9,104 nucleotides of DNA, from positions 1 to 9,104 of the forward strand of contig JAAZEC010000047.1 of assembly GCA_012512495.1 (NCBI GenBank). The letters are read 5' to 3'. This stretch comes from Erysipelothrix sp. (lineage in GTDB: Bacteria; Bacillota_I; Bacilli_A; Erysipelotrichales; Erysipelotrichaceae). Shown here piece by piece: positions 1-7,035 of the stretch. Each line of letters opens with the position of its first letter. Position 1 is the first letter of the stretch. A program made the position numbers and the translations under genes. The notes beneath the pieces are model-generated. The model saw only the letters and a program-made list of their open reading frames with translations. It ran no database searches and was not told where the DNA came from.

Positions 1-731
1 CCATCGACAATGATTTCACCAAACACGTCGTGGACTCTTAGTGAAGCCCCTTGGACGTTCACATCCCTATGATGGTAGCGGCTCATGCCATTGTAGACGT
101 GAGTGATTGATTTAACCCCATTAGCAAACCCTAGTAGTGCTTCTTCATAGGTCGCACCCGTGTGTCCCAAGGACACAACGACGCCAGTTTCATTGAGGTA
201 GTGAGTCAGTGCGAAGTCTTCGTCTTCTTCAGTCGCCATAGTAATGACTTTGATGAGACCCTTCGCAGCATTTTGGAAATGTTTAAATTGTTCAACGGTT
301 GGCTTAACAATGTGTTCACCAGGTTGAGCTCCTTTGAAGTCCATATTCAAATACGGACCTTCGAAGTGAACGCCTAAGATTGAGGCACCCTTCGCTTGGT
401 CTTCGTAGACACTCGCAATGTTTTCAAGTGCCTTCGTGAGCACTTCTTCGCTTTGGGTTACTGTTGTTGGTAGAAAGCTAGTGACACCCTCTTCGACTAA
501 ACGGCTTTGTAACATGCGAAGACCTTCTGGGTCTGGGATATTGGAGTCATAACCGAAACCACCATGGATATGGATATCTATGAATCCTGGTACGATTCGA
601 TCATTGTTAAAATCATGGTCAACCGCCTTGGTGCCATAACTATAAACTGCTTTAATTTTGCCTTCTTCTACTTCTAATTGCAGGGGTAGAAACTGAGTTG
701 CCACCCATACACGTTTACTTTGTATAATCAT
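1..731 (-). CDS. nagA: N-acetylglucosamine-6-phosphate deacetylase, 3' end outside window
   Basis: NagA hydrolyses N-acetylglucosamine-6-phosphate to glucosamine-6-phosphate and acetate in the cytoplasm, feeding amino sugars from the medium or recycled wall into glycolysis or wall synthesis. I translated 243 codons from the ATG at 729-731; the frame stays open to the left edge, so about 130-150 residues of a usual 380-400 are missing. Visible amidohydrolase landmarks are PGFIDIHIHGG (residues 48-58, with the HxH metal pair H54/H56), GVTSFLPTT (82-90), HFEGPYLN with metal-binding E124, GHTGATYEEA (H190) and THVYNGM (H211). The HxH form matches Bacillus-type NagA rather than E. coli NagA, which has an HxN-like site. 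An AGGAG Shine-Dalgarno at 738-742 lies 6 nt before the start. It is transcribed divergently from rpmB. nagB or a GntR-type regulator often follows nagA, but any such gene would lie outside the window. Confidence 0.93.
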   Translation of the reverse strand, partial: MIIQSKRVWVATQFLPLQLEVEEGKIKAVYSYGTKAVDHDFNNDRIVPGFIDIHIHGGFGYDSNIPDPEGLRMLQSRLVEEGVTSFLPTTVTQSEEVLTKALENIASVYEDQAKGASILGVHFEGPYLNMDFKGAQPGEHIVKPTVEQFKHFQNAAKGLIKVITMATEEDEDFALTHYLNETGVVVSLGHTGATYEEALLGFANGVKSITHVYNGMSRYHHRDVNVQGASLRVHDVFGEIIVD

Positions 732-759
732 AATTTTCTCCTGTGATAAGTTCCTTCTA

Positions 760-788
760 ATTATAACTCTTTTGAAGACTCTTTTCTA
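760..788 (-). promoter_or_regulatory. Predicted sigma-A promoter for nagA
   Basis: Read on the minus strand, a perfect TATAAT -10 lies at 760-765 and a TAGAAA -35 (4/6 match to TTGACA) at 783-788, with a 17-bp spacer. Transcription would start near 753-754, leaving a leader of about 22 nt that holds the AGGAG ribosome site. I saw no clear NagR or CcpA operator overlapping it. This is a prediction from pattern only. Confidence 0.6.
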
Positions 789-899
789 TGTTGGAGAACA
801 AATGATGGTTGGTTATTTTAATCGTTTCACATACTCAGAAGGCAAGACACTGTTCAAGTATCTACACATTCAGACACTGTAAGTTTGATGCTCTTCCTC

Positions 900-928
900 T
901 TGCAATTAATTTTCCAATATGGTATCCT
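900..928 (+). promoter_or_regulatory. Predicted extended -10 promoter for rpmB
   Basis: A TTGCAA -35 at 900-905 and a TATCCT -10 at 923-928 are separated by 17 bp. The -10 is preceded by TGG at 920-922, an extended -10 (TGn) element that can compensate for the 4/6 -10 match. Transcription would begin near 935, giving a leader of about 26 nt. The leader carries the G-rich Shine-Dalgarno AAGGGGGG at 946-953, which is 7 nt from the ATG at 961. Pattern-based prediction. Confidence 0.6.
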
Positions 929-960
929 AAACAAGCAATTGACAGAAGGGGGGTTACGGT

Positions 961-1146
961 ATGTCAAGAGTATGCGCCGTATCCGGGAAGAAAGCCATGT
1001 CAGGTAACAATCGTTCACACTCACTTCGTGCAACACGACGTAAATGGAATGTAAACCTTCAAAAAGTAACGGTACTGGTTGATGGTAAACCTCAACAAAT
1101 CCGTATTTCTGCCCGTGCACTTAAATCACTAAAAGCTCAAGGCTAA
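961..1146 (+). CDS. rpmB: 50S ribosomal protein L28
   Basis: Encodes a 61-residue, basic L28, the normal length for Bacillota. L28 sits near the E-site/L1 side of the large subunit and is assembled late. The family pattern is clear: an N-terminal VCAVSGKKAMSGNNRSHS segment, R/K-rich residues about 23-28, NLQKVTVLVDGKP, and the C-terminal SARALKSLKAQG. Only one cysteine (C5) is present, so the paired CxxC zinc ribbon of the zinc-binding form is absent; this is the zinc-independent form, as in Bacillus. The start is set by a strong G-rich ribosome site 7 nt upstream. It is a single-gene transcript with its own promoter and terminator, divergent from nagA and convergent with thiN. The rpmB-thiN adjacency matches Bacillus, but I see no spoVM-like small gene between them. 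Confidence 0.97.
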   Translation: MSRVCAVSGKKAMSGNNRSHSLRATRRKWNVNLQKVTVLVDGKPQQIRISARALKSLKAQG

Positions 1147-1174
1147 GTGATTAATCAACAAGCAAACAAAAAAT

Positions 1175-1207
1175 AAAGCTGACTCAATCGAGATATCAGC
1201 TTTTTTT
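1175..1207. terminator. Bidirectional Rho-independent terminator between rpmB and thiN
   Basis: The arms AAAGCTGA (1175-1182) and TCAGCTTT (1196-1203) pair perfectly. Inside them, CTC (1183-1185) can pair with GAG (1190-1192), leaving a small AATC loop and a 3-nt bulge. On the plus strand the stem runs into seven T (1201-1207), ending rpmB. On the minus strand it runs into ATTTTTTGTTT (reverse complement of about 1164-1174), ending the priA-to-thiN operon. The thiN stop codon TGA occupies 1196-1198, inside the stem. Confidence 0.88.
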
Positions 1208-1813
1208 GTCGTTACTTTGAATGATAAGCAGTTGACCACTCATAAGATTTAAAGTGCACGAATCAGACAGGATCTCATTGCTTAAGGTGTACGTGTCCTC
1301 TGTATCAAGTACCTTATTAGACAAAGGATACTTAACACCCTCAATACTCAATAAGGAAGGACTCATCGCAAACAGTGAGAGATATTTGAAACCATTTTTA
1401 TCGAGTGTGTGCTCACCCTTCTTAAGAACATAGATTTTATTATTCTCATTGAGAAACACGAGTCGGCTGTCCCTTTGAAGATGCTTCATCATCGCAAACT
1501 GATGATCCAGACGACCACCAAGTCCACCATAGACATAGATTTTTTCATAGCCCTCTAGTCTCTCTAGAGCCGCCTCAAAATCCGATACATCCTTCATCTC
1601 AGGCAGTACGGCCACCTCATCCGCGAAGCTCTCAATCAAAGGCAAGTTCGTTTTATCAATCGAGTCGAAATCACCAATCGCAAGTTTCATGGGATAGCCA
1701 TGCCTCGCACAATAGAAGGCCCCATAATCGACACCAATGACATCACCCTGGAAGCGAATCACCTCACTAGGCGAAGGTTCCCTGACAACTACGGTACAAA
1801 TTAAAGATTCCAT
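1196..1813 (-). CDS. thiN: Thiamine pyrophosphokinase
   Basis: ThiN transfers pyrophosphate from ATP to thiamine to make thiamine diphosphate, the cofactor of transketolase and pyruvate dehydrogenase. The 205-residue length is normal. Family motifs in order are GVDYGA (27-32), the catalytic acidic GDFDS (47-51), the KDVSDFEAAL segment (74-83), YGGLGGRLDHQ (95-105), and a C-terminal beta-rich binding domain with EGVKYPL (158-164) and SNE (178-180). The start overlaps the end of rpe by 13 bp and has only a weak ribosome site (GATGAG), so translation is probably coupled to rpe. The gene ends in Lys-Lys-Ser-TGA, and those codons form one arm and the A-tract of the shared terminator. It is the last gene of the operon. 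Pairing with rpe is sensible, as both serve the pentose phosphate pathway. Confidence 0.95.
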   Translation of the reverse strand: MESLICTVVVREPSPSEVIRFQGDVIGVDYGAFYCARHGYPMKLAIGDFDSIDKTNLPLIESFADEVAVLPEMKDVSDFEAALERLEGYEKIYVYGGLGGRLDHQFAMMKHLQRDSRLVFLNENNKIYVLKKGEHTLDKNGFKYLSLFAMSPSLLSIEGVKYPLSNKVLDTEDTYTLSNEILSDSCTLNLMSGQLLIIQSNDKKS

Positions 1814-2454
1814 AACTCATCTATTTTTTCAGTAACATCACCCTTGAAGATGTACGAACCCGCCACCAAGACATCCACACCAGCCTTCAAAGCAAGCTGT
1901 GCCGTCTCCGCATTGATTCCACCATCGACCTGAATCAGGTAATCAAACTCTAGCTCTTTACGCCAACCATCCAAGGTGCGAATTTTATCCAATGCGCCCT
2001 CTTGGAAGGATTGACCCCCAAAACCAGGCTCAACCGACATCACCAGTACCAGATCCACTAAACCTAGGACTTCTTTATAGGAATTCATATCCGTCTCAGG
2101 TTTCGAAGTAATACCCACACTCACATTCTTTGAATGCAAATAATCAATGAAGTCAATCATCTCATCGACCGACTTAAAGCACTCGCTATGGAAAGTAATA
2201 CCATCCGCTCCCGCTTCAATAAACATGTCAGCATACTTAAGAGGATCCTCAATCATTAAATGGACATCCAGAAAGTGGTTCGACATCTTACGAAAACCCC
2301 TTAAGATATCAGGACCAAACGTTAGGTTAGGAACAAAATGACCATCCATGACATCATAGTGGATCCATTTCGCTTTGGACTCATTCAACTCCTGGACAGT
2401 TTCACTCAAGCGACTGTAATCCAGAGACAATACCGAAGGTGCAATAATACGCAT
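1801..2454 (-). CDS. rpe: Ribulose-phosphate 3-epimerase
   Basis: Rpe interconverts D-ribulose-5-phosphate and D-xylulose-5-phosphate in the non-oxidative pentose phosphate pathway. The 217 residues cover the whole TIM barrel: APSVLSLDYSRL (5-16), HYDVMDGHFVPN (32-43), VHLMIEDP (64-71), SVEPGFGGQSF (140-150) and VDGGIN (176-181). The four metal ligands are present as H32, D34, H65 and D177, with D34 and D177 also the expected acid/base pair. The stretch VGITSKPETD (113-122) departs from the usual VGVALNPATP. The ATG is coupled to the rsgA stop as TAATG (1-nt overlap), and a good AAGGAG site at 2463-2468 lies within the last rsgA codons. The related allulose-6-phosphate epimerase AlsE is an alternative family member, but the operon context favours Rpe. 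Confidence 0.96.
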   Translation of the reverse strand: MRIIAPSVLSLDYSRLSETVQELNESKAKWIHYDVMDGHFVPNLTFGPDILRGFRKMSNHFLDVHLMIEDPLKYADMFIEAGADGITFHSECFKSVDEMIDFIDYLHSKNVSVGITSKPETDMNSYKEVLGLVDLVLVMSVEPGFGGQSFQEGALDKIRTLDGWRKELEFDYLIQVDGGINAETAQLALKAGVDVLVAGSYIFKGDVTEKIDELWNL

Positions 2455-3311
2455 TACGCTCTCTCCTTTTCAATAACTTCCAACACTTCAAGATAGTTTT
2501 CATAACGGATAGTAGAAACTTTTCCTTGTTTAACAGCCTCTTTGATCGCACAACCAGGTTCATTCTGGTGGATACAATCACGGAAGCGGCACGGCTCTTC
2601 AATCTGAAAATCAGGAATGCTCTGTGACAACTCCAAAGGATCCACACCACTGAAATCTAAAGACGAGAAACCCGGCGTATCCGCAATCCAACCACCATAC
2701 AGCTCATGTAACTCCGTATGAGTAGTCGTGTGCTTCCCACGGCCCAAAGCCTCAGAAGTTTCCTGGGTTCTGATCTTTAGAGCCGAATCAATCCGATTCA
2801 GTAGCGTCGACTTCCCAACACCACTGTTCCCTGTCAACACAGAAACCTTATCCTTAAAGAGAGTCTCTAAGTCCGTTACCGGACGATCCTTACCAAACTC
2901 AAAGACCTGATAACCCGCCTGACGATAATCCGCAATCAACTCATGGACCGGATCATCATCCTCTATTAAATCCATTTTCGTTACAAACAGCACCGGCTTT
3001 ATCTGTGCCAAAGAGACCAGGAAAATCAAACGATCCACCAACCCGCTCGCAAAACGCGGACGCACGGTCGACATCATAATCAACGCCTGATCAATGTTCG
3101 CAATCGCCGGCCTAGACAGCTCATTAAGACGGGGTTCAATCGATTGAATCACCCAGTGTTCACCAAGCTCTTCAACCTTCACAAAATCACCCGCAATCGG
3201 AGCTTTATCAAGACGAACCTTACCCATTGCTAAGGCTTCCACTCTCGTACCATCACTTAACAGTACTGTGTAGTGATTGGAAACCAACTTAATTATGCGC
3301 CCAATTATCAC
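2454..3311 (-). CDS. rsgA: Small ribosomal subunit biogenesis GTPase RsgA
   Basis: RsgA (YjeQ/CpgA) is a GTPase that binds the decoding region of the immature 30S subunit and releases late assembly factors. Its 285 residues show an N-terminal OB fold (about 1-65), then a circularly permuted GTPase with G4 TKMD (111-114) before G1 GNSGVGKST (161-169), the switch GRGKHTT (190-196) and G3 DTPGF (211-215). A C-terminal zinc knuckle follows, with ligands C241, C246, H248 and C254. The start codon is GTG (3309-3311), overlapping the prkC stop in GTGA, with no strong ribosome site; this indicates translational coupling to the kinase. In Bacillus the equivalent protein CpgA is a substrate of PrkC, so the adjacency is functionally meaningful. 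Complete, with no sign of decay. Confidence 0.97.
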   Translation of the reverse strand: MIIGRIIKLVSNHYTVLLSDGTRVEALAMGKVRLDKAPIAGDFVKVEELGEHWVIQSIEPRLNELSRPAIANIDQALIMMSTVRPRFASGLVDRLIFLVSLAQIKPVLFVTKMDLIEDDDPVHELIADYRQAGYQVFEFGKDRPVTDLETLFKDKVSVLTGNSGVGKSTLLNRIDSALKIRTQETSEALGRGKHTTTHTELHELYGGWIADTPGFSSLDFSGVDPLELSQSIPDFQIEEPCRFRDCIHQNEPGCAIKEAVKQGKVSTIRYENYLEVLEVIEKERA

Positions 3312-5230
3312 GAACCATTACCACTAGGTTCAGGTTCGGGAACATAGTTCACGATATCCTGAATCGCGACACTCAAAGCTTGAGCCACGGAATCCACTTC
3401 AGTCTGTGTAGCCGTCTTCTTGTTATTGACTCTCGTTGCGTTCTCATAAGCCAACTCCAAACGGTTAACCATTTCAGCCGGAGCCTCCGTCGTATTTATT
3501 TGGTCATAGCGCTCAATCATTGCGACTAACATGGTTCGATCCACGACTACGCGATCGGTCTTCTCCCAATACTTCAACTCAACAGTATTGCCCTCTTCTT
3601 GAACATAGCGTGAGCCAACCGTAGGATTGACCTCAATCACGGTCTCAAAAGAAATCTGAACAAACTCTTCATCCGTCAACGTATCAGAATTTTGAGGAAT
3701 AAGTGTGACCACACCCCCTCTAGATTCAATAATAGCCTTCGCGCTTTCAATCGGTGAACCAATTACATCCGGTATCACAAACTCGACTGGTTTCGAAACA
3801 ATAAGTTTCATTTCATAGGAAATCGAAGGATCAACTTTATCACCAGGATTCAATAGTTCTTGAGATAAGACAACGCCAGGTTCTCTTGAAGATTCCGCCG
3901 CATACTCAACTCTAATAGTCACCCGGGTATTCTCAAACAAGGCACGAACATCGCTCTCTAACCAGCCAGTATAGTCCTCAATTACCAAGAAGGTACCTTC
4001 AGAAACAATCAAACGGATCAGTGAACCTTCAGCTGCTTCTTCATCAACCTCAGGGTTAGTCCTAATGACTAAGTCCTTCTCAATGTCTTCATGAAGCTCG
4101 TAAGTGACTCTCTCGGAGACCTCAAAGCCTGCCTCTTCAAGCAGCTCCGTAGCCTCTTCAATACTCAAGCCTTCCGTTGGCGGTATTTTAACCATGGCAG
4201 GATCGCCATTACCACCAAAGTAATCAATAGCGAAAATCGCTGCGATAATGACAACACAGGCAATAATAACCCCAATCAGAATCTGCTTTTTACGCTTTTC
4301 CTTTGGATTCTTCGACACCTTACTGGTCTTCTTTGCATCTATTTCGTCAAACACAAGCGTTTCCCCCTCGTCAGTACTCTTGAATACCACTTTACTAACA
4401 TTTTTATAATCATCACTCAAGGCTACCTTGAGATCATCAAGCATATCCTGTGCACTCTGATATCGGAACGACCGATTCTTCGCTGTCGCTTTGATAATGA
4501 TGTTCTCAATCGATTGCTCAATTGAATTATTAAACTCACGAACCGGACGAATCTCATCATTCAGATGTTTCAAGGCCACCTGTACCGCTCCATCACCCTT
4601 GTAAGGTACTTCACCGGTCAACATTTCATAGAAGACAATACCCAGTGAATAAATGTCCGACTGGCTAGTTGCCTGTTCCCCTCTAGCACACTCAGGCGCT
4701 AAATAATGAACCGACCCCATGACCGAATCGTGCTGCGTCAACTGAACCGAACCTTCCGTTGTCGCAATCCCAAAATCAGTTATCTTAACCGTTCCATCTG
4801 CCTTAATAAGGATGTTCTGAGGCTTGATATCGCGATGAATAACACCGGCCTTATGGGCCACGACGATTCCCTCAAGAATCTGTTCCATCAAAAAGATGGC
4901 CTCATTCTTCTCAATAGCGCCACGTTGTTGAATCAGCGACTTCAAGGTCGTACCCTTCACGTACTCCATGACAATGAAGTGGCGATTATCGCTCTGTCCA
5001 ACATCATAGATGGTCACGATGGAAGGATGGTGCAGTTTACTAGCAGCGTCCGCTTCCCTCTTGAATCGCAATAAGGTAACCGGGTTATCCGAAAGATCGG
5101 CCTTCAATATTTTAATGGCACATTCACGCTTGAGGACCTTGTCAAATGCTAAATAGACATTCGCCATGCCACCCTCGCCAATGCGCTCAATTATTTGATA
5201 TCTCTGTAGTTGTAATTCATTCTGTTCCAT
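3308..5230 (-). CDS. prkC: PASTA-domain Ser/Thr protein kinase with FIVAR-like C-terminus
   Basis: A 640-residue membrane kinase (PrkC/PknB/Stk1 family) that senses peptidoglycan fragments and phosphorylates cytoplasmic targets. Kinase domain (about 11-270): GEGGMANVY loop (18-26), K40, E59, HRD (132-134), K136, N139, DFG (152-154), activation loop with T157, T158, S161, T165 and S169, and GSVHYLAPE (172-180). A charged juxtamembrane linker (273-316) precedes one membrane helix (317-335). Outside are three PASTA-like repeats (about 345-411, 413-480, 482-557); the second lacks the usual V-P-D opening. Residues about 559-627 form a FIVAR-like helical domain, then an acidic Pro-rich tail. I chose the ATG at 5228-5230, which has a perfect AAGGAGG 5 nt upstream. 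An in-frame start at 5305 would add 25 residues inside stp and has no such support. The TGA stop overlaps rsgA. Confidence 0.96.
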   Translation of the reverse strand: MEQNELQLQRYQIIERIGEGGMANVYLAFDKVLKRECAIKILKADLSDNPVTLLRFKREADAASKLHHPSIVTIYDVGQSDNRHFIVMEYVKGTTLKSLIQQRGAIEKNEAIFLMEQILEGIVVAHKAGVIHRDIKPQNILIKADGTVKITDFGIATTEGSVQLTQHDSVMGSVHYLAPECARGEQATSQSDIYSLGIVFYEMLTGEVPYKGDGAVQVALKHLNDEIRPVREFNNSIEQSIENIIIKATAKNRSFRYQSAQDMLDDLKVALSDDYKNVSKVVFKSTDEGETLVFDEIDAKKTSKVSKNPKEKRKKQILIGVIIACVVIIAAIFAIDYFGGNGDPAMVKIPPTEGLSIEEATELLEEAGFEVSERVTYELHEDIEKDLVIRTNPEVDEEAAEGSLIRLIVSEGTFLVIEDYTGWLESDVRALFENTRVTIRVEYAAESSREPGVVLSQELLNPGDKVDPSISYEMKLIVSKPVEFVIPDVIGSPIESAKAIIESRGGVVTLIPQNSDTLTDEEFVQISFETVIEVNPTVGSRYVQEEGNTVELKYWEKTDRVVVDRTMLVAMIERYDQINTTEAPAEMVNRLELAYENATRVNNKKTATQTEVDSVAQALSVAIQDIVNYVPEPEPSGNGS

Positions 5231-5231
5231 T

Positions 5232-5984
5232 TTAACCTCCTTGACTATCTCTATCAACGACAACCAATGTGATGTTGTCAGGACCACCGACTTTTTCAGC
5301 CTCATTCACCAAAGCAATTACTCTCTGGCGAACATTCAAGTGGGGATTATTAAGAACCTCAGTAATCTTGTCCTCTTCCACATAGCCATGGAGGCCATCC
5401 GTACAAAGCAAGAGCTGCTTATAAGGCAGTTTTATCTCATTCAAATCAATCCGTACTTTTTTATAAATACCAAGTGCATTCGTCACCGCATTCCTCAATG
5501 GATGTGTCTTCGCCTCAGAAGAAGTAATACTCCCCTTCATCACCATATCGAAAACCAACGAGTGATCACGGGAAACTTGCCGAAGGATATCCTCATGATC
5601 CACCAGATAGACCCTACTATCACCGATATTGAGATAAAGCGTCCCATACTCGCTAATAATAGCCGCCACCATCGTGGTAGACATGCCCTCGAATTCCTCA
5701 CTCGAATGAGCCAAGTCATAAATCTTCTGGTTGATCTCACCAAGTGTGAGTCTCACCCATTCTTCAAGATTATTTAGTTTTGATACATCCGTAATTTCAT
5801 TAAAGTGCTTCACAAATTCTTCAACCGCGATCGAGGCAGCCACCTCTCCCGCATTCGAACCCCCCACGCCATCACAGACCACACAGCCTGTCAGGTTTTT
5901 GAGAGTAGGATGCTTGATAATCGCAAACCTATCCTGGTTGTTCGCCCTCACGAGTCCAATTGAAGATGTTCCATCAACTTGCAT
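5232..5984 (-). CDS. stp: PP2C-family Ser/Thr protein phosphatase
   Basis: This is the partner phosphatase (PrpC/Stp) that reverses phosphorylation by the adjacent PASTA kinase, including kinase autophosphorylation. The 250 residues match the single-domain bacterial PPM fold. Motifs are GLVRANNQD (10-18, metal-binding D18), CDGVGG (37-42, metal-binding D38), GMSTTMVAA near 100, NIGDSRVYL, RDHSLV, HPLRNAVTNALG, LLLCTDGL and GGPDNITLVVV. DGVGG and GMSTT replace the more usual DGMGG and GMGTT, but no metal ligand is lost. The ATG overlaps the end of rlmN by 11 bp, with an AAGGGG ribosome site at 5992-5997, 7 nt upstream. It lies directly upstream of prkC with a 1-nt gap, so the two are almost certainly made together. 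No signal peptide or membrane segment: cytoplasmic. Confidence 0.96.
   Translation of the reverse strand: MQVDGTSSIGLVRANNQDRFAIIKHPTLKNLTGCVVCDGVGGSNAGEVAASIAVEEFVKHFNEITDVSKLNNLEEWVRLTLGEINQKIYDLAHSSEEFEGMSTTMVAAIISEYGTLYLNIGDSRVYLVDHEDILRQVSRDHSLVFDMVMKGSITSSEAKTHPLRNAVTNALGIYKKVRIDLNEIKLPYKQLLLCTDGLHGYVEEDKITEVLNNPHLNVRQRVIALVNEAEKVGGPDNITLVVVDRDSQGG
5236..5242 (-). promoter_or_regulatory. Shine-Dalgarno that fixes the prkC start
   Basis: Read on the minus strand this is AAGGAGG, 5 nt before the prkC ATG. The same bases lie in the Gln-Gly-Gly codons that end stp, whose TAA is separated from the prkC ATG by a single A. This decides the 5230 start over the upstream in-frame codon. Confidence 0.85.
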
Positions 5985-7023
5985 AGTCTAGCCCCTTCAT
6001 TTTCTTAGCTCTCAGCTGACCACACGCGGCATCAATATCCTGACCCTGTTCACGGCGCAAGGTGCACTGAATCTTCCTTCTTTTTAAACGATCATAAAAA
6101 GCTAACTGAGATGATTTAGACGACTGCTTATAACCCTTCTCATCCACCGGATTATAGGGAATTAAATTGACATAAGCATTCAAATCACGAATCAGATCCG
6201 CTAACTCATTAGCCTGTTCAATTGAATCATTCACATTCTCAATCAAGATATATTCAAACGTTAAACGGCGATTGTTCTTCGACAAGTAATATCTCAAACT
6301 ATCCATCAAACTCTTAAGCGGATAGCGATTATTAATAGGCATCAATTGACTCCTCAACTCATCATTAGGAGCATGTAATGAGATTGCTAGATTAACCTGA
6401 GACTGCTCATCAGCAAAGCGCTTGATCGAAGGAACAACACCACAAGTAGAAATCGTAATATGGCGTGCCCCAATCCCAAAGCCATGGTCATCATTCGCAA
6501 TATTGATAAAGTCCATCACATTGTCGTAATTATCAAAAGGCTCACCAATCCCCATCACTACAATATGACTGATTCGCTTCTCTTCCCCATCAAGATCCCG
6601 TTGGGCCTGAAGTAGTTGAGCTACGATTTCACCACAACTCAAATCTCTTTGTTTCTTAAGAATGCCCGACGCACAAAAAGTACAACCCATGTTACAGCCG
6701 AGTTGTGAGGTCACGCAGATAGAATAACCATAGTCCTGACTCATTAATACTGTTTCCAGGAACAGACCATCCTGAGTCCTAAACAGGTACTTAATCGTAC
6801 CATCGCTCGATACTTGCTTGTTCTCAAGTGCCAGTGCGCCCACCTCAAAAGACTCCCCAAGCTTAGCCTGTGTAGCTTTTGAAAGATTGCTCATATTCCC
6901 AAACTCCAGCTCACGATGCTTATAAAGCCACGCAAACAGCTGTTGAGCCTTAAATGGCTTCTCACCATGGTCTACTAACCAATCCATTAATCTTGTTCTT
7001 GTATAGTTCAGAATATTTTCCAC
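5974..7023 (-). CDS. rlmN: Dual-specificity rRNA/tRNA adenine C2-methyltransferase RlmN
   Basis: A radical-SAM enzyme that methylates C2 of A2503 in 23S rRNA (E. coli numbering) and of A37 in some tRNAs, affecting accuracy and drug binding at the peptidyl transferase centre. Counting from the chosen GTG (349 residues), the iron-sulfur cluster cysteines are C110, C114 and C117 in CNMGCTFC. The two RlmN-specific cysteines are C103 and the methyl carrier C334 (AACGQL). MGIGEP (157-162) and EYILIENVND are also typical. The N-terminal helical domain contains EKPFKAQQLFAWLY. A TTG at 7036-7038 would add five residues, but the GTG at 7021-7023 is better placed behind GGTGAT (7030-7035). The last 11 bp overlap stp. 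Cfr, the C8-methylating relative, is less likely given the housekeeping context and length. Confidence 0.96.
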   Translation of the reverse strand: MENILNYTRTRLMDWLVDHGEKPFKAQQLFAWLYKHRELEFGNMSNLSKATQAKLGESFEVGALALENKQVSSDGTIKYLFRTQDGLFLETVLMSQDYGYSICVTSQLGCNMGCTFCASGILKKQRDLSCGEIVAQLLQAQRDLDGEEKRISHIVVMGIGEPFDNYDNVMDFINIANDDHGFGIGARHITISTCGVVPSIKRFADEQSQVNLAISLHAPNDELRSQLMPINNRYPLKSLMDSLRYYLSKNNRRLTFEYILIENVNDSIEQANELADLIRDLNAYVNLIPYNPVDEKGYKQSSKSSQLAFYDRLKRRKIQCTLRREQGQDIDAACGQLRAKKMKGLDYAS

Positions 7024-7029
7024 TCTTAA

Positions 7030-7035
7030 ATCACC
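7030..7035 (-). promoter_or_regulatory. Probable Shine-Dalgarno deciding the rlmN start
   Basis: The minus strand reads GGTGAT, the 3' part of the AGGAGGTGATC complement of 16S rRNA, 6 nt before the GTG at 7021-7023. No comparable site precedes the alternative TTG at 7036-7038. Moderate support only. Confidence 0.5.

Larger units (their letters stand above)
732..960. other. Divergent intergenic region between nagA and rpmB
   Basis: This 229-bp stretch is the only sizeable non-coding region in the window. It holds the two outward-facing promoters, the two ribosome binding sites and, between the promoters, a 9-bp direct repeat AGACACTGT at 845-853 and 872-880 (27 bp start to start). Short reading frames cross it on both strands but run into rpmB out of frame and look like chance. 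I found no RNA gene or riboswitch. Confidence 0.6.

Noticed and set aside
814..831. A cre-like sequence (TGAAACGATTAAAA on the minus strand) upstream of the nagA promoter, as a possible CcpA site.
   Set aside because: The central CG is one base out of register with the consensus, and aligning it leaves four mismatches.
809..1120. Small frames on both strands across the rpmB promoter and gene.
   Set aside because: They overlap rpmB out of frame or antisense, lack ribosome sites and match nothing recognisable.
1147..1195. A possible spoVM-like tiny gene between rpmB and thiN, as found in Bacillus.
   Set aside because: The gap is 49 bp, is filled largely by the terminator and contains no suitable small reading frame.
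2402..2650. An 82-codon minus-strand frame across the rsgA/rpe junction.
   Set aside because: It is the alternate frame of the conserved zinc-knuckle end of rsgA and the start of rpe. No frameshift is needed, since both real genes are intact.
4091..4525. A 144-codon plus-strand frame opposite prkC.
   Set aside because: Antisense to the transmembrane and linker part of the kinase; Asn- and Ile-rich low-information translation, consistent with a shadow.
5241..5777. A 178-codon open frame on the plus strand opposite stp.
   Set aside because: It lies wholly antisense to a clear PP2C gene, resembles no known family and has no ribosome site I could recognise. Codon bias of the real gene explains the lack of stops.
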